DNA of 64,000 nt from Enhydrobacter aerosaccus. Its GTDB lineage: Bacteria > Pseudomonadota > Alphaproteobacteria > Reyranellales > Reyranellaceae. A model generated the notes under the pieces. It did not search any database. It was not told the origin of the DNA and saw only the letters and a program-made list of their open reading frames with translations. Below, piece by piece: positions 45,615 through 54,426 of this stretch (positions are counted from its first letter, which is position 1; every line of letters starts with the position of its first letter). Location of the stretch: NCBI GenBank assembly GCA_903832005.1, contig CAIKZO010000011.1:45731-109730 (forward strand), read 5' to 3'. Both the position numbers and the translations under genes were made by a program.

Positions 45615-46577
45615 ATGCGTGGATCACTGGACCTCTGGATCGACCTGCAAGCCTGGCTGTTCGACAAGATCGTCAGTCCGGCGCTCTACCAGCTTGGCCT
45701 GATGGAGTGGTACGAGCCGGCCTTTAACGCCATTGAGTTCGTCATGCTGGGCGTGATCCAGATCGCGGTGATCGCGCTGGTCATGCGGCTCATCGAACGG
45801 CGCTGGCCGCTCGAGGCGGCGACCGAGGGCGGCCTGGTCGGCGTCGACAAGGTCTACACCGTGTTGAACAAGCTCGGGATCGTGCCGCTCGCCGTGTTTG
45901 CGCTCGCCTATCCAATCACAAGCGAGATCGAGCGGCAGGTGCGGGAGTGGGGATTTGCCCCGCCACGGCTCGAGCACTTGTTGTCGTGGCTCTACGGCCA
46001 TGCGTTGGTCTCGTTCCTGCTCTATTTCGTGCTCTACGACTTCGCGGCTTATTGGGTTCATCGTGCCCAACACCGGTTTGGCTGGTGGTGGGCGCTGCAC
46101 AGCCTTCACCATAGCCAGCGCCGCGTCACGGTGTGGACAGACGATCGCAACCACATCGTTGACGACCTGCTGGTGACCCTCGTGTTGGCGGTGTTCTCGC
46201 AGATCGTGGGCGTGCAGCCGGAGGACTATGTCCTGATCCTGATGATCGGCCGGCTGATCGAAAGCTGGAGCCACGCCAACGTGGACATGAGTTTCGGATC
46301 GATCGGCAGCCGCCTGATCGTCGGTCCGCGCTTTCACCGGCTCCACCACGCAAGGGCGAGCAAGGCCGAGCACGACATCCACGATCACAATTTCGCGCCG
46401 GTCTTTCCGCTGTGGGACAGCCTGTTCGGCACGGCGAATTACGACGCCAACAGGCGGGCGACCGGCGTCGCCGACGCCCGGATCGACGCCGACAACGGCC
46501 GGGGCTGGCTCGGCCAGCAGGTGACGGTGTTCGGGCGCTTCCTGCGCGCCCTGGCGCCGCGCTTCACCCGCGTTTGA
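45615..46577 (+). CDS. sterol desaturase/fatty acid hydroxylase family membrane protein
   Basis: 320 residues, several membrane helices. Di-iron histidine clusters: HRAQHRFGWWWALHSLHHSQR (HxxxH and HxxHH) and FHRLHHARASKAEHDIHDHN, the FA_hydroxylase layout. Uses O2 to hydroxylate or desaturate a lipid. It is 9 bases after the YncE-like gene and 3'-overlaps the kinase gene (convergent, 14 bases). Confidence 0.88.
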   Translation: MRGSLDLWIDLQAWLFDKIVSPALYQLGLMEWYEPAFNAIEFVMLGVIQIAVIALVMRLIERRWPLEAATEGGLVGVDKVYTVLNKLGIVPLAVFALAYPITSEIERQVREWGFAPPRLEHLLSWLYGHALVSFLLYFVLYDFAAYWVHRAQHRFGWWWALHSLHHSQRRVTVWTDDRNHIVDDLLVTLVLAVFSQIVGVQPEDYVLILMIGRLIESWSHANVDMSFGSIGSRLIVGPRFHRLHHARASKAEHDIHDHNFAPVFPLWDSLFGTANYDANRRATGVADARIDADNGRGWLGQQVTVFGRFLRALAPRFTRV

Positions 46578-47493
46578 GGACGGCCAGTACGTCGGCTTTG
46601 CGCGGGATGGGCGTCACGGCACCATAGCCGCAAGTGGACAGCGCAGCGGCGACATTGGCGTAGCGCCCGGCACTCTGCAGATCGTCGCCTTCCAGCAGCC
46701 GCGCCAGGAACGCGCCATCGAACGTATCGCCTGCACCAGTCGCATCAAGGGCCTGCACCTTGTGCGGCGGCAGGCGATGGCGACCGTTAGGTGTCGCGAT
46801 CAACGAGCCGTCGGCGCCCATCTTGAGAGCGACCACCGGGGCGCTGAGCTTCAGGTAGTAGTCGGCAATGGCATCGGCCGTAGTGAGGCCCGTGAGCTGC
46901 TGCGAATCGTCGAGGCTGGGCAGGACGATGTCGCACTGGGCGATGGTCTCGTCGATCTTGCGGCGCGCCGTGTCGAGGTCCCAGAGCCGGAGCCGCAGGT
47001 TCGTGTCGTAGGACACTTTCACACCGGCCGCCCGTGCGGCGGCGATGGCGGCGTCACAGGTGGCGCGGGCGGTCTCGCTGATCGCCTGGCCGATCGCCGA
47101 GAGATGGAAGAACTTCGCGCCGGCGATGTAGTCCGTCGCCAAGGTGTCCGGCGTCATCAGGGAAGCGGCGGAGTTCTTGCGCAGGTAATCGAACTTGTGG
47201 CCGGTCGGCCCATGGGTGACGAAGCTGACGCCGGTCGGCGCGGTCGGGTGGCGGCTGACCTGCGAGGCGTCGAGGCCTTCGGATTTCCAGAGGTCGAAAA
47301 AGGCATCGCCCATCCAGTCCTGGCCGAGGCTGGTGAGGTAGCCCGCCGTGGCGCCCTGGCGTGACGCGGCAATGGCCACGTTCTGCGAGTCCCCGCCAAA
47401 GCCCTGCAGCCAGGTCCGGCCGTCGCCTTCTTTGGGACGGTTGAATTCGATAAGCGGCTCGCCAAGGCTGACGATGGACGGAGAAGTGTTCAT
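46564..47493 (-). CDS. kdgK: PfkB-family sugar kinase, 2-keto-3-deoxygluconate kinase type
   Basis: 309 residues. N-terminal IVSLGEPLIEFNRP, GGDSQNVAIAASRQGATAGYL, SYDTNLRLRLWDL, and the PfkB signature DATGAGDTFDGAFLARLL with catalytic Asp near residue 256. This resembles KdgK, which makes KDPG from 2-keto-3-deoxygluconate (or the galacto form) for the Eda aldolase. On the minus strand a TACAAT (47500-47505) sits only 6 bases before the start codon, so a leaderless transcript is possible. Confidence 0.85.
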   Translation of the reverse strand: MNTSPSIVSLGEPLIEFNRPKEGDGRTWLQGFGGDSQNVAIAASRQGATAGYLTSLGQDWMGDAFFDLWKSEGLDASQVSRHPTAPTGVSFVTHGPTGHKFDYLRKNSAASLMTPDTLATDYIAGAKFFHLSAIGQAISETARATCDAAIAAARAAGVKVSYDTNLRLRLWDLDTARRKIDETIAQCDIVLPSLDDSQQLTGLTTADAIADYYLKLSAPVVALKMGADGSLIATPNGRHRLPPHKVQALDATGAGDTFDGAFLARLLEGDDLQSAGRYANVAAALSTCGYGAVTPIPRKADVLAVLKRG

Positions 47494-47504
47494 TGCCGCG
47501 ATTG

Positions 47505-47514
47505 TAGCATGCTA
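47505..47514. promoter_or_regulatory. palindrome in the kdgK/dehydratase divergent region, candidate operator
   Basis: TAGCATGCTA is a perfect 10-base palindrome within TTGTAGCATGCTAGGG, in the 52-base gap between divergent sugar-acid genes. On the minus strand it overlaps a TACAAT -10-like hexamer, so a bound regulator would block it. The form TTGTAGCATGCTA resembles GntR-family sites that control sugar-acid genes. No regulator gene is in the window, so this is inference. Confidence 0.45.
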
Positions 47515-47545
47515 GGGTCACGGCAACGAATTCGGAGGAACGACA

Positions 47546-49333
47546 ATGGCCAAAGCCGACAAGAAGCGCCGCCTGCGCAGCCGTGAATGGTTCGACGCGC
47601 CGGGCGACCCGACGATGGCCTCGCTCTACCTCGAACGCTACATGAACTTCGGCCTGACCCTGGCCGAGTTGCACAGCGGCCGTCCGATCATCGGCATCGC
47701 CCAGACCGGCAGCGACCTGTCGCCCTGCAACCGTCACCACCTCGACCTCGCGACGCGCGTGCGCGATGGCATCCGCGACGCCGGCGGCATCCCGATCGAG
47801 TTTCCGGTCCATCCGATCCAGGAAACTGGCAAGCGGCCGACCGCCGGTCTCGACCGCAATCTCGCCTATCTCAGCCTCGTGGAGTGTCTGTACGGGTACT
47901 TCTTCGACGGCGTCGTGCTGACGACCGGTTGCGACAAGACCACCCCCGCGATGATCATGGGTGCGGCCACGGTGAACATCCCGGCCATCGTGCTGTCCGG
48001 CGGCCCGATGCTCGACGGCCACTATGCCGGTGGCCTCGCGGGATCGGGCACCATCGTGTGGTACGCACGCCAGGAGCTCGCGGCGGGCCGCATCGATCTT
48101 CCGACGTTCCTGAAGTGGGTCGCCGACAGCGCACCCTCCGTCGGCCACTGCAACACCATGGGCACGGCGCTGTCGATGAACTCGATGGCCGAGGCGCTCG
48201 GCATGTCGCTGCCCGGCTGTGCCGCGATTCCCGGCCCGTACCGCGAGCGCGGCCAGATGGCCTACGAAACCGGCAAGCGCATCGTCGACATGGTGTGGGA
48301 AGACCTGAAGCCGTCCGACATCCTGACGCGCAAGGCGTTCGAGAACGCCATCGTGGCAGCGAGCGCGATCGGCGCCTCGACCAATTGCCCGCCGCACGTC
48401 AACGCCATCGCGCGCCACATCGGCGTGAAGCTCGAGAACAAGGACTGGGACAAGATCGGTTACGACATTCCGTTGCTGGTGAACTGCATGCCCGCCGGCA
48501 AATATCTCGGCGAAGCCTTCCATCAGGCCGGTGGCGTGCCGACGGTAATGCGCGAGCTGATGCGCAAGAAGAAGCTGCACGGCGACGCTCTGACGGTGAC
48601 CGGCAAGACCTACGCCCAGAACCTCAAGGGCGCGAAGCCGGCCGACGGCGAGGTGATCAAGACCTACGACGAGCCGATGCTGGGCCAAGCGGGCTTTGCC
48701 GTGCTCTCGGGCAACCTGTTCGACAGCGCGATCATGAAGACGTCGGTGATCTCGACCGAGTTCCGCCAGAAGTATCTCGAGAAGAAGGGCGACAAGAATG
48801 CCTTCGAGGGCACCGCGATCGTGTTCGAAGGGCCGGAGGACTATCACCACCGCATCAATGATCCCAAGCTGCCGATCGACGAGAACAGCATCCTGTTCAT
48901 CCGCGGTGCAGGACCTGTCGGCTATCCAGGTGCTGCCGAGGTGGTGAACATGCTGCCGCCGGACAGGCTGGTGAAGGGCGGGGTCCTGCTGCTGCCCTGT
49001 GTCGGGGACGGTCGCCAGAGCGGTACGTCGGCCAGCCCCTCGATCCTCAACGCCTCGCCGGAAGCCGCCGTGGGCGGCGGCCTGGCGCTGCTGAAGACGG
49101 GAGACAAGGTGCGGGTCGATATCGGCAAGCGCACCGCCAACATCCTGATCTCGGCGGCCGAACTGGCGAAGCGCCGCAAGGCCTGGAAACCCAACATCGT
49201 GCCGAGTCAGACGCCGTGGCAGGAGCTGCAGCGCAAGTTCGTGGGACAGCTGTCTACGGGCGCCTGCCTCGACTTCGCGGTGGACTTCCAGCGGGTGGCG
49301 CAGACCAAGGGAGTGCCCAGGCACTCCCACTAA
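47546..49333 (+). CDS. IlvD/Edd-family sugar-acid dehydratase (xylonate/arabonate type)
   Basis: 595 residues. Cluster and catalytic landmarks: [21 protein letters not shown] (first Fe-S Cys), [17 protein letters not shown] (second), [10 protein letters not shown] (third), and [16 protein letters not shown]. These three Cys are the [Fe-S] ligands in this branch. It matches the pentonate-type dehydratases, which dehydrate xylonate/arabonate/galactonate to 2-keto-3-deoxy acids. CGGAGGAACGAC precedes the ATG. With the KDPG aldolase and KDG kinase it completes a De Ley-Doudoroff-like path. Confidence 0.9.
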   Translation: MAKADKKRRLRSREWFDAPGDPTMASLYLERYMNFGLTLAELHSGRPIIGIAQTGSDLSPCNRHHLDLATRVRDGIRDAGGIPIEFPVHPIQETGKRPTAGLDRNLAYLSLVECLYGYFFDGVVLTTGCDKTTPAMIMGAATVNIPAIVLSGGPMLDGHYAGGLAGSGTIVWYARQELAAGRIDLPTFLKWVADSAPSVGHCNTMGTALSMNSMAEALGMSLPGCAAIPGPYRERGQMAYETGKRIVDMVWEDLKPSDILTRKAFENAIVAASAIGASTNCPPHVNAIARHIGVKLENKDWDKIGYDIPLLVNCMPAGKYLGEAFHQAGGVPTVMRELMRKKKLHGDALTVTGKTYAQNLKGAKPADGEVIKTYDEPMLGQAGFAVLSGNLFDSAIMKTSVISTEFRQKYLEKKGDKNAFEGTAIVFEGPEDYHHRINDPKLPIDENSILFIRGAGPVGYPGAAEVVNMLPPDRLVKGGVLLLPCVGDGRQSGTSASPSILNASPEAAVGGGLALLKTGDKVRVDIGKRTANILISAAELAKRRKAWKPNIVPSQTPWQELQRKFVGQLSTGACLDFAVDFQRVAQTKGVPRHSH

Positions 49334-49358
49334 AGCTTTCGACTTCGCCGGAATCACC

Positions 49359-49460
49359 TCACCCTGAGGAGGCCCGCAGGGCCGTCTCGAAGGATGGGCA
49401 ACGCACAGGGTGCTCGTTCCCACCCTTCGAGACGCGCGCAAGAGCGCGCTCCTCAGGGCG
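49359..49460. repeat. inverted pair of a dispersed palindromic repeat
   Basis: Left copy CACCCTGAGGAGG-CCCGCAGGGC-CGTCTCGAAGGATGGG (49360-49397) and right copy, read on the minus strand, CGCCCTGAGGAGC-GCGCTCTTGCGCGC-GTCTCGAAGGGTGGG (49419-49460). The two face each other and could form a long hairpin; each arm also has an internal stem (CCCGCAGGGC, GCGCTCTTGCGCGC). This form of repeat is common between genes in alphaproteobacteria. It may stop transcription after the dehydratase gene. Confidence 0.75.
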
Positions 49461-49500
49461 ATGTTGTGCGGGTTCAGTGTTCCGAAAGCTGCTCTAGCGG

Positions 49501-50091
49501 CTAGTGGAGAAAGAGCCGCTGTTCCACGGTGATGGGTAGGTCGGCGCGGCTGAGCAGGAGGATCGCCCAGGGCGATGTCGGCGGGCCTGCCGGGCGATAC
49601 GGGATCGGCGGCAGGCCGGCGACGGGCGCGCCGTTCGAGGCGAAGCCCGTGGCGCCGTTGGGCGTCGTGGAAACCGGCCGCGTCGTGGGAGCGGATTGCG
49701 CGGTCAGCACGTTGGTCGGTGCGCGCTCCTCGAAGACGATGATGACGCGGTCGCGACGACGGGCGGCGGAAACGATATTCACGGCGTAGCCTTCGCTCGC
49801 GCGGCCGCCGAGGAAGATGCCGACAGCTTCGGTACGTCCCGGCTCGAAGAGATCGGGCGGCGCGACGCCAACGCGGCTCCACAGGCTGCGCCATTCGGCC
49901 ATCGTACCGGCGATCACCTGTTCGGGCTGGCGCGTGACGGCGGTGGTGCCCTGCCAGTGTTGCGCGTCGATCGCCTGCGCCGCCGCCTCATTCGCAAAGC
50001 CCGTCGTCATGACCAGGGCGAGAAGGGCCCCCAGGCGGACGAAGTGTGCGATCGGTTGAGACGTGAGACTCACAACAGGGCTCGTCCGCAT
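49501..50091 (-). CDS. secreted protein with PrcB-like C-terminal domain
   Basis: 196 residues. After the start MRTSPVVSLTSQPIAHFV a signal-like segment LGALLALVMTTGFANEAAAQ precedes IDAQHWQG. The central EAVGIFLGGRASEGYAVNIVS and RDRVIIVFEERAP match the fold of PrcB (a serine protease complex subunit), with the insertion at TTRPVSTTPNGATGFASNGA. The C-terminus is WAILLLSRADLPITVEQRLFLH. Probably extracytoplasmic. No good ribosome site is visible, so the exact start is uncertain. Confidence 0.65.
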   Translation of the reverse strand: MRTSPVVSLTSQPIAHFVRLGALLALVMTTGFANEAAAQAIDAQHWQGTTAVTRQPEQVIAGTMAEWRSLWSRVGVAPPDLFEPGRTEAVGIFLGGRASEGYAVNIVSAARRRDRVIIVFEERAPTNVLTAQSAPTTRPVSTTPNGATGFASNGAPVAGLPPIPYRPAGPPTSPWAILLLSRADLPITVEQRLFLH

Positions 50092-50284
50092 CTGGTTGAT
50101 TGTTGGTAGGCGGATAGTTGCCGGGACACTTTGGCTCAATTGAGGCGCGGCGGGTTTGGTTACCCGCAGGCAAGGCAAGTATGCGGGGCGGCGTGTCAAA
50201 AAGGACACAGTTCTGTTGGTATCAAACGTCTCTGCGCGGCGCGCGCATGTGTGCACCTGCTAACTGCGCCTTCTAACTCCGCCC

Positions 50285-51163
50285 CTAATTACGGTTCGCC
50301 CTGTCGGCCGCATTGGTCGATTGAATCTGTTCGCGGATGCGGCGCCAGTCGTCTTCGCTGTAGGCCATCATGTTGGCGAAGGTGCCGTTGCCCATGATGC
50401 CCATGCCGCCGTCGATCGCGATCACCTCGCCGTTGATGTACTCGACCTCGTCGCTCATCAGGAACGCCGCCATGTTGGCCAGCTCCTTCGGCTTGCCGAC
50501 ACGGCCCATCGGGTTGCGCGCCTGGTAGCGATCGTCGTCTCCTTCCTTCATCGGGTTGAGGCGGGCCCAGGCACCCTCGGTCGGGAAGGGACCCGGGGCG
50601 ATCGCGTTGAGGCGGATACCATGACGGCCCCACTCGACGGCCAGGCTCTGGGTCATCACCGCGACGCCGGCCTTCGACATTGCCGACGGCACGACGAAGG
50701 GACTGCCGGTCCACACCCATGTCGTCAGGATGCTGATCACGCTCGCCTTGCGCTTCTCGGCGATCCATCGCTTTCCGCAGGCATTGGTCATGTAGAACGT
50801 GCCGTGCAGCACGATGTTGGCGATGGCATCGAACGCCCGCGGGCTGAGATCCTTGGTCTGCGAGATGAAGTTCCCGGCGGCGTTGTTCACCAGGCCGTCG
50901 AGCGGCCCCTGGGCCCAGATCTTCTCGATCATCTCCTCGACCGCCGTGGCGACCCGGATATCGACGCTGAAAGTATCAACCCTGCGTCCCGGATACTTGG
51001 CCATGACCTCGGTTGCAGTTTCCTTGAGTACGCTGCCGCGCCGGCCGCATATCACACAGTCTGCACCCAACTCGACGAAGCGCTCCACCATGATCCGGCC
51101 AAGGCCCGTGCCCCCGCCAGTGACCAGGAATCGCTTACCCGCGAAAAGATCTGTCCTGAACAT
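50285..51163 (-). CDS. SDR, 2,4-dienoyl-CoA reductase type
   Basis: 292 residues. Rossmann motif VTGGGTGLGR at 14-23, NNAAGNF at 93-99, ISILTTWVWTGS and SAMSKAGVAVMTQSLAVEWG: position 160 in the usual YxxxK is Ser with Lys164. Loss of the SDR Tyr is usual in 2,4-dienoyl-CoA reductases, which use another Tyr. NAIAPGPFPTEGAW follows. Would reduce dienoyl-CoAs in oxidation of unsaturated fatty acids. GGGAGGAAATGAA precedes the ATG at 51163. The 84-base gap to the cold-shock gene holds divergent promoters. Confidence 0.85.
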   Translation of the reverse strand: MFRTDLFAGKRFLVTGGGTGLGRIMVERFVELGADCVICGRRGSVLKETATEVMAKYPGRRVDTFSVDIRVATAVEEMIEKIWAQGPLDGLVNNAAGNFISQTKDLSPRAFDAIANIVLHGTFYMTNACGKRWIAEKRKASVISILTTWVWTGSPFVVPSAMSKAGVAVMTQSLAVEWGRHGIRLNAIAPGPFPTEGAWARLNPMKEGDDDRYQARNPMGRVGKPKELANMAAFLMSDEVEYINGEVIAIDGGMGIMGNGTFANMMAYSEDDWRRIREQIQSTNAADRANRN

Positions 51164-51247
51164 TTCATTTCCTCCCACAAGGACTGTTGCACCGGCTCTC
51201 CGGACTCCGTAGGATTTTCGCATAACAAACAACAACGGGATCGTTGA

Positions 51248-51769
51248 ATGACGACCCACCAGGGAGAGACGGGCGGGGACGGCGGATCGGTTGAGCTGCG
51301 TGGTAAAGTTAAGTGGTTCAACGCCGTAAAGGGCTATGGGTTTTTGGCCCTCGAAAGCGACAATAGCGACGCGTTCCTGCATGTGACGACACTACGCCAA
51401 TCCGGGCATGAGGATCTCAAGCCCGGGTCAACGGTTGTGTGCGCCGGCGTGCGCGGCCCGAAGGGCTGGCAGGTCATGAAAGTGATCGAGGTTGATTCCT
51501 CGACCGCCGTCATCGCGGCTGCGATGAAGCCACCGCCGATACCCGACGGCATCGCAATGGGCGAATACATCACCGCCCTTGTGAAATGGTATAATAACGA
51601 ACGCGGCTACGGCTTCGTGACGCGCGAGGCGACGGACGGGGATATCTTTGTCCACGCCGCCGTTCTGCGACGCCATGGCATGGAGTCGCTGGCGCCGGGC
51701 CAGAAGGTCATGGTGCGCATCGCGGAAGGCGAGAAGGGCCTGCAGGTCATCGAGATCAGAACGGCTTGA
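51248..51769 (+). CDS. cold-shock protein with two CSD domains
   Basis: 173 residues. First domain at about 17-82: GKVKWFNAVKGYGFLALES and DAFLHVTTL. Second at about 107-171: ALVKWYNNERGYGFVTREA and DIFVHAAVL. Each holds an RNP1-like (GYGF) and RNP2-like (FLHV/FVHA) strand for binding single-stranded nucleic acid. Tandem cold-shock domains in one chain are typical of alphaproteobacteria. Probably an RNA chaperone in the cytoplasm. Confidence 0.93.
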   Translation: MTTHQGETGGDGGSVELRGKVKWFNAVKGYGFLALESDNSDAFLHVTTLRQSGHEDLKPGSTVVCAGVRGPKGWQVMKVIEVDSSTAVIAAAMKPPPIPDGIAMGEYITALVKWYNNERGYGFVTREATDGDIFVHAAVLRRHGMESLAPGQKVMVRIAEGEKGLQVIEIRTA

Positions 51770-51801
51770 CCATCGGCCGTCCGGCCGGGCACTTAAGCGA
51801 C

Positions 51802-52296
51802 ATGGCGTCCATTCTAGGTTCACGGCGCGTAAGCCGCCGTCTGATGTTCGGTGTTCCGTTTTTGCTCGCGGCAGGCAGCGCCTGCGGCCAAAGCGAGGAC
51901 GACGGCGTCAAGTTCGAGCGCTCGTCGCTCGTCATCGTGACCGGCGGGCGCGACATCAAGTTCGACATCGAGATGGCGGACACGGAGCCACGGCGCGAGC
52001 ACGGGCTGATGTTCCGCAAGCAGATGGGCGCCTACCAAGGCATGCTGTTCGACTTCTTCCGTGAACAGCCGGTCAGCTTCTGGATGAAGAACACGCTGAT
52101 CCCACTCGACATGGTCTTCATCGCCGGTGACGGAACGGTGCGTCACGTTCATGCCAATGCGACGCCGATGTCGACGGACACCATCCCGAGCGAGTCGGCT
52201 GTACGCGCCGTCCTCGAGATCAATGGCGGCACGGCACGCCTGCTCGGCATCAAGCCAGGCGACAAGGTCAAGCACGCGATCTTCGGAAACGCCTAG
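51802..52296 (+). CDS. DUF192 family secreted protein
   Basis: 164 residues from the ATG at 51802. Signal segment SRRLMFGVPFLLAAGSACGQ; a possible Tat-like RR is at its start. The DUF192 core is VTGGRDIKFDIEMADTEPRRE, HGLMFRKQMGAYQGMLFDFFR, and VSFWMKNTLIPLDMVFIAGDG. Family function unknown. The open frame from a TTG at 51766 overlaps the cold-shock stop, so the later ATG is preferred. It 3'-overlaps the methyltransferase gene by 4 bases. Confidence 0.88.
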   Translation: MASILGSRRVSRRLMFGVPFLLAAGSACGQSEDDGVKFERSSLVIVTGGRDIKFDIEMADTEPRREHGLMFRKQMGAYQGMLFDFFREQPVSFWMKNTLIPLDMVFIAGDGTVRHVHANATPMSTDTIPSESAVRAVLEINGGTARLLGIKPGDKVKHAIFGNA

Positions 52297-52952
52297 CGCT
52301 TCAGCGCGCAGGTCATGCCGTCGCCGACGGCGAACAGGGCCAGGTCGACGCGCTCGTCGGTCTTGAGCTTTGCGTTGAGCGCGCGGATCGCCTTGGTGTC
52401 CTCGTCATTGTCGGTCGGATCGGCGACCGAGCCGCCCCACAGCACGTTGTCGACCAGGATCAGGCCGCCACTGCGCACGAGCTTGAGGCAGCGCTCGTAG
52501 TAGGAATCGTAGTCGCTCTTGTTGGCGTCGATGAAGGCCATGTCGAGTTGGCCGGTCAGGCCTTGGGCCAGCAGCCAGTCGAGCGTCTTGATCGCCGGAC
52601 CGATGGTGAGCTCGATACGATTGTCGACGCCGGCTTCCTTCCAGTAGCGCTTGCCAATGCTCGTCCACTCTTCGCTGACATCACAGCACCACAGCTTGCC
52701 GTTTGACCCGAGCGCTTCTGCGACGCAGAGCGCTGAGTAGCCGGTGAAGGTGCCGACCTCGACCGCGCGCTTGGCGCCGATCGTGCGCGCGAGCAAGGCC
52801 ATCTGCTGGCCCTGATGTGCAGAGATCTGCATGCCGGCCTGCTTCATCTTGCCGGTCTCCTCGCGCAGCCGCCGCTTGAGCGGGCTCTCGCGCAGCCAGT
52901 TGACGTCGACATAGTCGTTGAGGGCGCCGCCGATGCTGGGCCAGGTCTTCAT
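52293..52952 (-). CDS. class I SAM-dependent O-methyltransferase (caffeoyl-CoA OMT type)
   Basis: 219 residues. SAM motif VEVGTFTGYSALCVAEALG, ANKSDYDSYYERCLKLVRSGG with the metal-binding Asp in AFIDANKSDYD, and LVDNVLWGGSVADP. These metal-dependent enzymes methylate catechol or CoA-ester hydroxyls. GGAGGTAATTGCG precedes the ATG. Physiological substrate unknown. Confidence 0.9.
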   Translation of the reverse strand: MKTWPSIGGALNDYVDVNWLRESPLKRRLREETGKMKQAGMQISAHQGQQMALLARTIGAKRAVEVGTFTGYSALCVAEALGSNGKLWCCDVSEEWTSIGKRYWKEAGVDNRIELTIGPAIKTLDWLLAQGLTGQLDMAFIDANKSDYDSYYERCLKLVRSGGLILVDNVLWGGSVADPTDNDEDTKAIRALNAKLKTDERVDLALFAVGDGMTCALKR

Positions 52953-53022
52953 CGCAATTACCTCCGATGTCATCGCCGCGGCGATCGGTTGCCGCCATCT
53001 CCCGCACATCAAGGAGAAGCTC

Positions 53023-53388
53023 ATGACCGACATCAAGGAATTCGTCGACCGCTACATCAACATCTGGAACGAGCCGGACGCCGACGCGCGCCGGCAGACG
53101 ATCCGCGACCTGTGGCAGGAGGACGCAAGCCATCTCGCCAGGACGCTCGAGGCGATCGGCCATGCCGGCATCGAGACGCGCGTGCACAACGCCTATGACA
53201 AATGGGTGAAGGAAAAGGGCCACGTCTTCCGCGTGCGCGACGGAGTCGACGGCCACCACGGCACGATCAAGCTGCGTTGGGAGATGCTGCCGGCAGAAGG
53301 TGGCGACGTGGTATCGATCGGCTTCGATTTCCTGGTGCTGGGCGGCGACGGACGGATCCGCACCGGCTATCAGTTCATTGAAGCCTGA
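53023..53388 (+). CDS. NTF2-like (SnoaL-type) protein
   Basis: 121 residues, opening MTDIKEFVDRYINIWNEPDA and containing IRDLWQEDASHLARTLEAI, IGFDFLVLGGDGRIRTGYQF. The small cone-shaped NTF2 fold serves as isomerase, hydrolase or binder. AAGGAGAAGCTC precedes the ATG. Substrate unknown. It 3'-overlaps the DUF2237 gene by 14 bases. Confidence 0.8.
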   Translation: MTDIKEFVDRYINIWNEPDADARRQTIRDLWQEDASHLARTLEAIGHAGIETRVHNAYDKWVKEKGHVFRVRDGVDGHHGTIKLRWEMLPAEGGDVVSIGFDFLVLGGDGRIRTGYQFIEA

Positions 53389-53785
53389 CGGCGTGCTTCT
53401 TGAGGTCGGTGAGCGAGACCACCTGCAGGGTGACCGCGTGGGTGGCCTCGAGCACGACCTCGGGGGCGGCGCCGGCGTCCAGGGCCTCTTTCCACCGCGC
53501 GGCGCAGAGGCACCAGCGGTCTCCCGGCTTCAGGCCGGCGAAGCCATATTGCGGCATCGGGGTGCTGAGGTCGTTGCCGGACGACTTGGAGAAGGCCAGG
53601 AACTCGGCGGTCAGGACGCAACAAACCGTGTGCAGGCCCCTGTCTTCCGGGCCGGTATTGCAGCAGCCGTCGCGAAAGAAGCCGGTCAGGGGCTCGGTCG
53701 AGCAGGGCAGCAGCACCCCGCCCAGCACGTTGATCGAGGGTGACCGGCCGGAGCCGCCGCCTTCTTCAGGGGTCTGATCGAACAT
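53375..53785 (-). CDS. DUF2237 family protein
   Basis: 136 residues. NVLGGVLLPCSTEPLTGFFR, DGCCNTGPEDRGLHTVCCVLT, EFLAFSKSSGNDLSTPMPQY and GLKPGDRWCLCAARWKEAL are the hallmark lines of the cysteine-rich DUF2237 family common in alphaproteobacteria and cyanobacteria; function not known. The ATG at 53785 is the family start; a longer frame to 54112 overlaps tRNA-Pro on the other strand and is noise. Confidence 0.93.
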   Translation of the reverse strand: MFDQTPEEGGGSGRSPSINVLGGVLLPCSTEPLTGFFRDGCCNTGPEDRGLHTVCCVLTAEFLAFSKSSGNDLSTPMPQYGFAGLKPGDRWCLCAARWKEALDAGAAPEVVLEATHAVTLQVVSLTDLKKHAVRLQ

Positions 53786-53867
53786 GACCCACTGTAGCAC
53801 CTGGAAATTGCGCTTTCGAGCCGGGCCGACCGCTGGTAGAAAGCGCCGCGTCATCGAGCGTTTGCGG

Positions 53868-53944
<77 letters not shown>

Positions 53945-53972
53945 CCGCCGCACTGAATGAGAGAGTGAAGAC

Positions 53973-54275
53973 ATGAAGGTTCGCATCTTCAAGCCGGCCA
54001 AGACGGCCATGCAGTCCGGCGTGGCCAAGACCAAGGACTGGCTGCTCGAGAGCGAGCCGACGCCCAAGCAGGTGGATCCGCTGATGGGCTGGACCAGCTC
54101 GCGCGATACCATGCAGCAGGTTCAGCTCTGGTTTCCGACCCTCGACGAAGCCAAGGCGCACGCCGAGAAGAACGGCTGGCAGTACACGGTCGAGCAGCCG
54201 CACGATCGGCCGATCCGCCCCAAGGCCTACGCCGACAATTTCGCCTACAACAGAGTGGGTCGCTGGACCCATTGA
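53973..54275 (+). CDS. NADH dehydrogenase (complex I) subunit of the NDUFS4 type
   Basis: 100 residues. MKVRIFKPAKTAMQSGVAKTKDWLLE, PKQVDPLMGWTSSRDTMQQ and FPTLDEAKAHAEKNGWQYTV are the ETC complex I subunit conserved region (Pfam ETC_C1_NDUFS4), with PKAYADNFAYNRVGRWTH the conserved end. An accessory subunit found in alphaproteobacteria and mitochondria. Set between tRNA-Pro and tRNA-Arg, apart from the main nuo operon as usual. Confidence 0.94.
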   Translation: MKVRIFKPAKTAMQSGVAKTKDWLLESEPTPKQVDPLMGWTSSRDTMQQVQLWFPTLDEAKAHAEKNGWQYTVEQPHDRPIRPKAYADNFAYNRVGRWTH

Positions 54276-54312
54276 AGGCCGCGGATGGCGGCCTGTGCTA
54301 TTCTCCGGACAC

Positions 54313-54389
54313 GATCCCGTAGCTCAACTGGATAGAGCACCTGCCTTCTAAGCAGGATGTTGCGTGTTCGAGTCACGCCGGGGTCGCCA
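54313..54389 (+). tRNA. tRNA-Arg (anticodon TCT), CCA encoded
   Basis: Acceptor GATCCCG pairs with CGGGGTC (one T-G), then G and CCA. Anticodon stem CCTGC/GCAGG with loop CTTCTAA puts TCT at 54347-54349. T arm GCGTG-TTCGAGT-CACGC. No integrated element beside it. Confidence 0.95.
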
Positions 54390-54426
54390 TCCTGATTATG
54401 CCGCTTTCGTCGGGAGTAATGGGTTG

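Noticed and set aside
47054..49894. 946-residue minus-strand open frame
   Set aside because: It lies antisense to the dehydratase and kinase genes, is rich in Arg/His/Gly as expected from a GC-rich shadow frame, and has no domain. The opposite genes have clear families and starts.
50148..50167. GCGGGT...ACCCGC stem before the PrcB-like gene
   Set aside because: Only 6 bp in GC-rich DNA and no T run; too weak to call a terminator or riboswitch.
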